From NCBI GenBank assembly GCA_028825055.1, contig JAPKAW010000050.1:1-10766 (forward strand): a stretch of 10,766 nt of DNA, read 5' to 3'. Source of the DNA: Flavobacteriales bacterium. Its GTDB lineage: Bacteria > Bacteroidota > Bacteroidia > Flavobacteriales_D > Sanyastnellaceae. This document shows positions 6,439 to 10,766 of the stretch, piece by piece. The notes beneath the pieces were generated by a model. That model was not told where the DNA came from and made no database searches. It was given only the letters and a program-made list of their open reading frames with translations. Position numbers and translations under genes: made by a program. Numbering within the stretch: the first letter of the stretch is position 1; every line of letters begins with the position of its first letter.

Positions 6439-7158
6439 ATGATACAAAAAGCAATTGGCATCCTCTTCGTGTTGGTTTTAAGTTTTGGAACCGCTGGGGA
6501 CTCTCATGCTCAAGCAGGCCGAAAGAACCTAGCTGCTTTTGATACCAAACCGTATCATTTTGGCTTTGCATTGTCTGGAAATCGATCTGACTTCAACCTC
6601 CTTCACCGTGCAGAGTTCTCTTTTACCGATAGCCTTGTTGGCATAGCCAATGCTCCTCAAGCAGGATTTAACCTTGCTTTGATTGCATCATGGAACATCA
6701 CTCCAAATTTCCATTTGCGCTTTCTGCCCGGCCTCTCGTTTCAAGATCGAGCTCTTGAGTATCGATTTTTAGAACCCCAAGGTCAGGAGTTAATCGTCAA
6801 ACGAACGGAGTCTGTATTCTTGGATTTTCCCCTCATTTTGAAATTGCGCACTGACCGAATTGGCAACTATGCAGCATTCGCTCTTGTTGGTGGTAAAATT
6901 AGCAAGGACATGCAATCCCAAGAAGAAGTCAATCAGCAATTACAGAATGATTTCATCTTGCGTTTAGAGTCCAGCAATGCCTCGCTTGATATCGGTGCTG
7001 GAGTAGATTTTTTCCTTCCTTTTTTCAAATTTAGCATTGAAGGTAAATTTGAATTTGGCACACGCAACGTTTTGATTCAAGATGAAAGCTTATACTCAAG
7101 CCCTTTAGAATCACTGAGAACCAGATCGTTCATTCTTTCACTTTGCTTCGAAGGATAA
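6439..7158 (+). CDS. porT: PorT-family type IX secretion outer-membrane protein
   Basis: This 239-residue protein resembles PorT (SprT in gliding flavobacteria), a membrane component required for type IX secretion of CTD-bearing proteins. A signal peptide spans about 1–24 (hydrophobic FVLVLSF core, cleavage near SHA|QA). The mature part is a small beta-barrel with recognisable PorT-like blocks: 'KPYHFGFALSGNRSDF' near 37, 'PGLSFQDRALEYRFLEP' near 94, 'ESVFLDFPLILKLR', 'GGKISKDMQSQEEVN', 'DIGAGVDFFLPFFKFSIE', and an ending of 'SPLESLRTRSFILSL'. The length fits the family. It is followed after 5 bp by the nucleotide-sugar dehydratase gene, so the two are probably co-transcribed. A sorting-domain cargo gene at the window end agrees with a working T9SS. 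General porin-like outer-membrane beta-barrel families are the alternative, but the block order favours PorT. Confidence 0.88.
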   Translation: MIQKAIGILFVLVLSFGTAGDSHAQAGRKNLAAFDTKPYHFGFALSGNRSDFNLLHRAEFSFTDSLVGIANAPQAGFNLALIASWNITPNFHLRFLPGLSFQDRALEYRFLEPQGQELIVKRTESVFLDFPLILKLRTDRIGNYAAFALVGGKISKDMQSQEEVNQQLQNDFILRLESSNASLDIGAGVDFFLPFFKFSIEGKFEFGTRNVLIQDESLYSSPLESLRTRSFILSLCFEG

Positions 7159-7163
7159 CCTAG

Positions 7164-9053
7164 ATGGGATTGCTTCGCACCCTCCTTCCTTCTAAACATG
7201 CTCCCCGCTGGATCGTTATGGGCGTGGATCTTAGCGTAGCAGTTACTGCACTTTTTGGTGCGGCCTTGCTCCGTTTTGAGTTTTTCATTCCACAAAGCGA
7301 ATGGGAAATTTGGCTCAACTTCCTTCCGCTTTTCTTGCTAGGTCGATTCGGATCTTTTGCCCTATTTCACACCTCGGCGGGCATCATTCGACACACAGGG
7401 ATTGCAGATGCACGTCGTATACTTCTTGCCAATTCATCCGCTACACTCGTCTTTGCCTTGGTCAACGGATTGAGCTCACAAGGTGCCGATGGACTGTACA
7501 TCATTCCTTTCTCCATCCTAGGAATTGAATGGCTTTTAACCAATGGAGCTATGGTGGCCAGTCGACTTGTTGTGAAATGGCTATACCTGCAAAACCGCAA
7601 GATTCCAGGAGTCCAATCCCAAGTAGTGATCTTCGGAGCCGGTGAAGCAGGAATTATTGCCAAACAAGCGATCGACCGTGAGCTCGGAGAAAATCGCATG
7701 CGCATTGTGGCCTTTATCGATGACGCTTCTACCAAGGTTGGGAAAAAATTGGATGGCATCGATATTCTCAGTGCGATGGAAGCCAATCGTTTGTTCGCTA
7801 CAGGACAAATCGACCGGCTCATCTTATCAGTTCAAACACTCGCCACAGAGCGACGACAAGAAATTGTAGACATGGCATTGCGTCATGGAGTGCGGCCTCT
7901 AGACGTGCCTCCTGTCAATCGTTGGATTAACGGAGAGCTTTCAGTCCGACAAATTAGAGAACTACGCATTGAAGACCTCTTGGGACGAGATACCATTCAA
8001 CTCGATCAAGAAGATGCCTTTGCCTCCATTCTCGGAAAACGCATTGTCATTACAGGAGCTGCAGGGTCCATTGGTTCTGAATTAGTGAGACAGGTCCTCG
8101 TGCACAAGCCTCAGGCTGTTTTGGCCATCGACCAAGCTGAGACCCCCATGCATGATTTACACTTGGAACTCAAAAAGTTGGGCATCCTAGATCATGTACA
8201 ACTGCAAATTGGAGACGTTCGTGATCGAGAACAAATGGCAAAAACGTTGGAGACATTCCAACCGCACATGGTGTTTCACGCGGCAGCATACAAGCATGTA
8301 CCGCTGATGGAAGCCCAGCCATGGCAAGCATTTGAAACAAATGTTATGGGGACTTACAACACCCTTATCGCAGCACAACAATCCGGCTGCGAAAGGTTCG
8401 TACTCATTTCCACAGACAAAGCCGTCAACCCGACAAGTGTCATGGGAGCCACCAAGCGAATGGCGGAAAAGGTGGTACGATTCCATGGGCATGAAAGTGC
8501 CACGCGCTGCATCATAACCCGGTTTGGTAACGTGCTCGGAAGCAATGGCTCAGTGATTCCTCTCTTTCGGCAGCAAATTGAATCAGGCGGCCCGATTACA
8601 GTCACTGATGCTGAAGTGACACGCTACTTCATGACTATTCCTGAAGCAGTGTCTCTTGTTATTGAAGCTGGCACCATGGGCACGGGTGATGACTTGTTCG
8701 TTTTCGACATGGGCGAATCCGTTCGAATTTTGGATTTAGCATATAAAATGATCGCTTTGGCCGGTCTTGAGAAAGGCCGCGATATTGATGTTCAAATCAC
8801 GGGACTGCGTCCTGGAGAAAAATTACATGAAGAGCTCCTCGGTGCTCGCGAGTCACTTTTAGCGACACACCACCCGAAAATTATGCGGGCCCAAACTCAG
8901 GCCAACATGTCTGAATCTAGTGTAAACCAATTGCACATTCTACTTTCAAAACGAGGAGATCATCAAGCCACTTCCGTGCTCCTTAAAGAGTTGATTCCAG
9001 AGTATATCCCCGAGGAGAAGGTGACGATTGATTCGAAGCATGCCAGGGTATAA
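7164..9053 (+). CDS. Membrane nucleotide-sugar 4,6-dehydratase (WbpM/CapD/PglF-type)
   Basis: This 629-residue inner-membrane enzyme most likely converts a UDP-N-acetylhexosamine to its 4-keto-6-deoxy form, an early step toward dideoxy or diamino sugars of surface glycans. Four predicted membrane helices occupy about 15–135. A first Rossmann-like domain carries GAGEAG (158–163). The catalytic extended-SDR domain begins with GAAGSIG (298–304) and has 'HAAAYKHVPLME' (372–383), STDKAVNPTSVMGATK (416–431), 'RFGNVLGSNGS' and 'GLRPGEKLHEELL'. The usual catalytic Tyr of SDR enzymes (YxxxK) is Met427 with Lys431; with Ser416 this is the S-M-K triad described for the large membrane-bound members such as Pseudomonas WbpM, so it is not a defect. 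Exact substrate and glycan are not deducible. Gaps of 5 bp to porT and 8 bp to yigZ suggest one operon. Confidence 0.93.
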   Translation: MGLLRTLLPSKHAPRWIVMGVDLSVAVTALFGAALLRFEFFIPQSEWEIWLNFLPLFLLGRFGSFALFHTSAGIIRHTGIADARRILLANSSATLVFALVNGLSSQGADGLYIIPFSILGIEWLLTNGAMVASRLVVKWLYLQNRKIPGVQSQVVIFGAGEAGIIAKQAIDRELGENRMRIVAFIDDASTKVGKKLDGIDILSAMEANRLFATGQIDRLILSVQTLATERRQEIVDMALRHGVRPLDVPPVNRWINGELSVRQIRELRIEDLLGRDTIQLDQEDAFASILGKRIVITGAAGSIGSELVRQVLVHKPQAVLAIDQAETPMHDLHLELKKLGILDHVQLQIGDVRDREQMAKTLETFQPHMVFHAAAYKHVPLMEAQPWQAFETNVMGTYNTLIAAQQSGCERFVLISTDKAVNPTSVMGATKRMAEKVVRFHGHESATRCIITRFGNVLGSNGSVIPLFRQQIESGGPITVTDAEVTRYFMTIPEAVSLVIEAGTMGTGDDLFVFDMGESVRILDLAYKMIALAGLEKGRDIDVQITGLRPGEKLHEELLGARESLLATHHPKIMRAQTQANMSESSVNQLHILLSKRGDHQATSVLLKELIPEYIPEEKVTIDSKHARV

Positions 9054-9061
9054 GCCGATCT

Positions 9062-9670
9062 ATGGAAAGCGACAAAGAGGATCAATACCTCACCATTGAG
9101 GCACCTTGCGAGGGACTATTCAAGGCCAAAGGCTCGAAGCATTTTGGATACGTATTTCCACTTGTACATGCGAAACAAGTCAAAGAGCTACTGGAAGAAA
9201 TCCGCGTTCAACATCCAACGGCTGGACACCTCGCTTTTGCTTACCGGCTTGGTACCCAAGGGGAAGAGTGGAGAGCCAACGACGATGGAGAACCCAATAA
9301 CTCAGCGGGGCCGCCAATCCTAGGTGCGCTGCGAAGTCATAACATCACTCAATGCATGGGAATTGTCGTCCGCTATTTTGGCGGAACGAAGTTGGGCGTG
9401 AGCGGATTAATTGAAGCGTATCGAGAGGCCACCAATGAGGCTATATCAGCAGGCAACATTGTTCAACGACACATGATATCATCCATTTCATTGACATTTC
9501 CCTATGCCCGGCTGGGTCCTGTCATGTCGTTAATGAAGCGGCTCCGGCTCACCCCTCTAGCTCCCGATTTCCAATTGACATGCGTCATGAAAATTGAAAC
9601 AAGGAGCAGCTCCATGGGTGAAGTAATCGCAGCGTTATCTCTGATCACTGACGTTAAAATCGAAGAGTAG
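9062..9670 (+). CDS. YigZ/IMPACT-family protein (UPF0029 + DUF1949)
   Basis: This 202-residue cytosolic protein has the full two-domain YigZ layout. The N-terminal IMPACT/UPF0029 domain (about 18–125) begins with the 'KGSKHFGYVFP' motif and contains 'RANDDGEPNNSAG' (71–83) and 'VVRYFGGTKLGVSGL' (102–116). The C-terminal DUF1949-like ferredoxin-fold domain is at about 138–195. Eukaryotic IMPACT regulates the Gcn2 pathway; the bacterial role is not settled, with nucleic-acid or ribosome binding suggested from structure, so no reaction is given. The start is the ATG 8 bp after the dehydratase stop. Its place at the end of a porT–dehydratase run looks like co-transcription, not shared function. 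Confidence 0.92.
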   Translation: MESDKEDQYLTIEAPCEGLFKAKGSKHFGYVFPLVHAKQVKELLEEIRVQHPTAGHLAFAYRLGTQGEEWRANDDGEPNNSAGPPILGALRSHNITQCMGIVVRYFGGTKLGVSGLIEAYREATNEAISAGNIVQRHMISSISLTFPYARLGPVMSLMKRLRLTPLAPDFQLTCVMKIETRSSSMGEVIAALSLITDVKIEE

Positions 9671-9699
9671 CGCTAAGGTTATACCTCCGAAACGATCAA

Positions 9700-10476
9700 T
9701 TAGGCTAGTTTTCTCGCGACGTACATCATCCGCTCGCTTCCCAAGCAGTATCGCTCGACTAGTTGTTCGCCAAGAACTTCGCCATAATTCACCGTTTCTA
9801 CGGTGAATCCGGCTTCCTCCAATCGCTCCACATACCCTTGATAACCGTACAACCGGACGTGATCACTCTGCCAATACAATCGCTCCCTTTCTTTTGGGTC
9901 TGTCACCAATGGGTCTTCCTGCGTCCTTGGATTGTTCATATCAATAGGCACCTGAAAAATACCCCAACCACCAGGCTTCATCACCCGGTAAAACTCCTGT
10001 AACGTGCGAAGATCATTTTCCACGTGCTCGAGCAAATGATTGCCCATAATCACATCAAAGGAGCCTTCGTCAAACGGTATATCATGCACATCAAAGTGAT
10101 GATCAGCCCAAGGTGAATTCAAGTCCGCTGTGACATAATCCAGATGGCTCATTTGCTTAAATAGCCCAAGAAAACAATATTCTGGAGCAAGGTGAAGCAT
10201 CCGCGCAGGTTTCGTAAAGAAGTCGGTTTCACGCTTTAAGTAAAGCCAAAGAGTCCGGTGACGCTCTAGCGACAAGCTATGTGGAGCAAGCGCGTTGGGT
10301 CTTGAATGCATGCGGCCATAAGGCAACATTTTTCGGTAGGTCTTTCCGGAAATAGGATCTTCAAAGCGACGACCGTGCCATAGAAACGCAATGCGTAAAA
10401 TGCTCCAATGAGATAGCGAATGCAACCGATGGCGCGGAACAAATCGAGTCAGAATGGAAATGATAATTTGAACCAT
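9700..10476 (-). CDS. SAM-dependent class I methyltransferase with degenerate N-terminal zinc-ribbon-like motif
   Basis: This 258-residue protein carries a Methyltransf_11-type Rossmann fold: motif I region 'RMLHLAPE' (92–99), an acidic cofactor position in 'VTADLN' (115–120), the 'FDVIMGNHLLEHV' block (140–152) and 'RVMKPGGWGIFQVP' (164–177). The closing part contains 'DPKERERLYWQSDHVRLYG', characteristic of a Bacteroidota methyltransferase group. Its N-terminus has 'DPISGKTYRKMLPYGR' and 'NALAPHSLSLERHR', where related proteins, as I recall them, have CPxCG and NALCPxC; here all four candidate cysteine positions are replaced (D40, S43, A64, S67). Substrate unknown; it is not visibly linked to a pathway. 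The ATG at 10476 lies only 9 nt beyond a strong terminator U-tract, leaving no conventional room for its own promoter. The next Met (residue 49) would delete conserved sequence, so the first start is kept. Confidence 0.85.
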   Translation of the reverse strand: MVQIIISILTRFVPRHRLHSLSHWSILRIAFLWHGRRFEDPISGKTYRKMLPYGRMHSRPNALAPHSLSLERHRTLWLYLKRETDFFTKPARMLHLAPEYCFLGLFKQMSHLDYVTADLNSPWADHHFDVHDIPFDEGSFDVIMGNHLLEHVENDLRTLQEFYRVMKPGGWGIFQVPIDMNNPRTQEDPLVTDPKERERLYWQSDHVRLYGYQGYVERLEEAGFTVETVNYGEVLGEQLVERYCLGSERMMYVARKLA

Positions 10477-10485
10477 GAACTTGCT

Positions 10486-10526
10486 AAAAATAAGAACGGC
10501 AGCGCACCAAAGTGCACTGCCGTTCT
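10486..10526 (-). terminator. Intrinsic terminator of the T9SS cargo gene
   Basis: Read on the minus strand, arms 10526–10512 and 10507–10493 can pair over 15 positions with a single C·A-type mismatch, around a 4-base loop (TTTG). The stem is GC-rich (GGCAG/CTGCC core). It is followed by TTATTTTT (10493–10486), a U-rich tail. It begins 15 bp beyond the stop codon of the minus-strand gene ending at 10542, the expected location. On the plus strand no T-run follows, so it is directional. Confidence 0.85.
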
Positions 10527-10541
10527 CAATATCTCGTTTTC

Positions 10542-10766
10542 TTATAGAATGATCACCTGGAGCGAACCCGAAGTGCCATTTTCTCCAGCGACGAAAGTGT
10601 AATGACCTGCCGCCAAACTTGTCCAGTCAATCAGTTCATTTCCTTGGGCCAGCCCTTGGTCAACCACTCGACCGAACGCATCCAGCAAACGGTATGACAT
10701 GTCTGAATGCGCTGAACGATCCCATGTCATTTGTACCATTCCATTCGTAGGGTTCGGATACAACGC
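10542..10766 (-). CDS. C-terminus of a secreted protein with T9SS type A sorting domain (5' end outside window)
   Basis: The frame is open to the window edge, so only the last 74 residues are visible; the apparent TTG start at 10763 is just the Leu of an 'ALYPNPTNG' motif. This is the hallmark beginning of the type A (Por secretion system) C-terminal sorting domain, followed by the expected elements: a 'YRLLDAFGRVV' strand-turn-strand, 'IDWTSLAAGHYTFVA' (the family's L-xx-G-x-Y pattern), and a terminal hydrophobic strand 'SLQVIIL'. Such domains direct passage through the T9SS and are normally removed by PorU as the cargo is attached to the surface or released. The function of the cargo portion is outside the window. 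It ends 15 bp before a strong intrinsic terminator. Confidence 0.92.
   Translation of the reverse strand, partial: ALYPNPTNGMVQMTWDRSAHSDMSYRLLDAFGRVVDQGLAQGNELIDWTSLAAGHYTFVAGENGTSGSLQVIIL

Noticed and set aside
9671..9699. Terminator between yigZ and the methyltransferase
   Set aside because: Only 29 bp lie between the convergent stop codons, and I find no convincing stem followed by a T-run on either strand.
10420..10602. Small plus-strand frame spanning the terminator hairpin
   Set aside because: It runs antisense through the methyltransferase start, the terminator and the sorting domain, all better supported on the minus strand; no domain.

Overview
The window looks like a chromosomal segment of a free-living, probably aquatic member of the Bacteroidota (Flavobacteriales or a near relative). 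This rests on several lineage markers: a PorT-family type IX secretion (T9SS) protein, a C-terminal T9SS sorting domain, a TPR–PD40–OmpA envelope protein, a DUF4199-like membrane protein, a transcription terminator Rho with a very large disordered insert, and a TAnnTTTG-type promoter element. There is no rRNA, tRNA, CRISPR array, insertion sequence or phage gene. It reads as core genome rather than an island.

Layout. Positions 1–1098 (+) hold the 3' end of a TonB-dependent receptor. It converges on, and overlaps by 11 bp, a minus-strand gene (1088–3043) for a periplasmic TPR/PD40/OmpA protein. A divergent 42-bp gap separates that gene from a YfcE-type metallophosphoesterase (3086–3595, +). 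A 141-bp leader with a candidate promoter and a G-free, C-rich tract precedes rho (best start 3737). The rho gene carries two in-frame 18-bp tandem-repeat arrays that encode low-complexity protein. The next gene, a four-helix membrane protein (5820–6365), overlaps the rho stop. A 73-bp gap with a perfect TAnnTTTG element leads into a tight run of porT (6439–7158), a WbpM/CapD-type nucleotide-sugar dehydratase (7164–9053) and a YigZ/IMPACT-family protein (9062–9670). The remainder is on the minus strand: a SAM-dependent methyltransferase (9700–10476), a strong intrinsic terminator (10486–10526), and the C-terminus of a T9SS cargo protein (10542 to the window edge).

How the genes may fit together. 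Four elements point to the cell envelope and T9SS: the PorT homologue, the PorE-like OmpA protein, the T9SS cargo tail, and the nucleotide-sugar dehydratase directly behind porT. The last could feed a surface polysaccharide, possibly one on which T9SS cargo is anchored, but this is inference from position only. The most unusual material is at rho: a ~280-residue disordered insert still showing near-identical tandem DNA repeats, plus a rut-like tract just before the start codon that would suit Rho autoregulation. I see no convincing wholly new multi-gene system.
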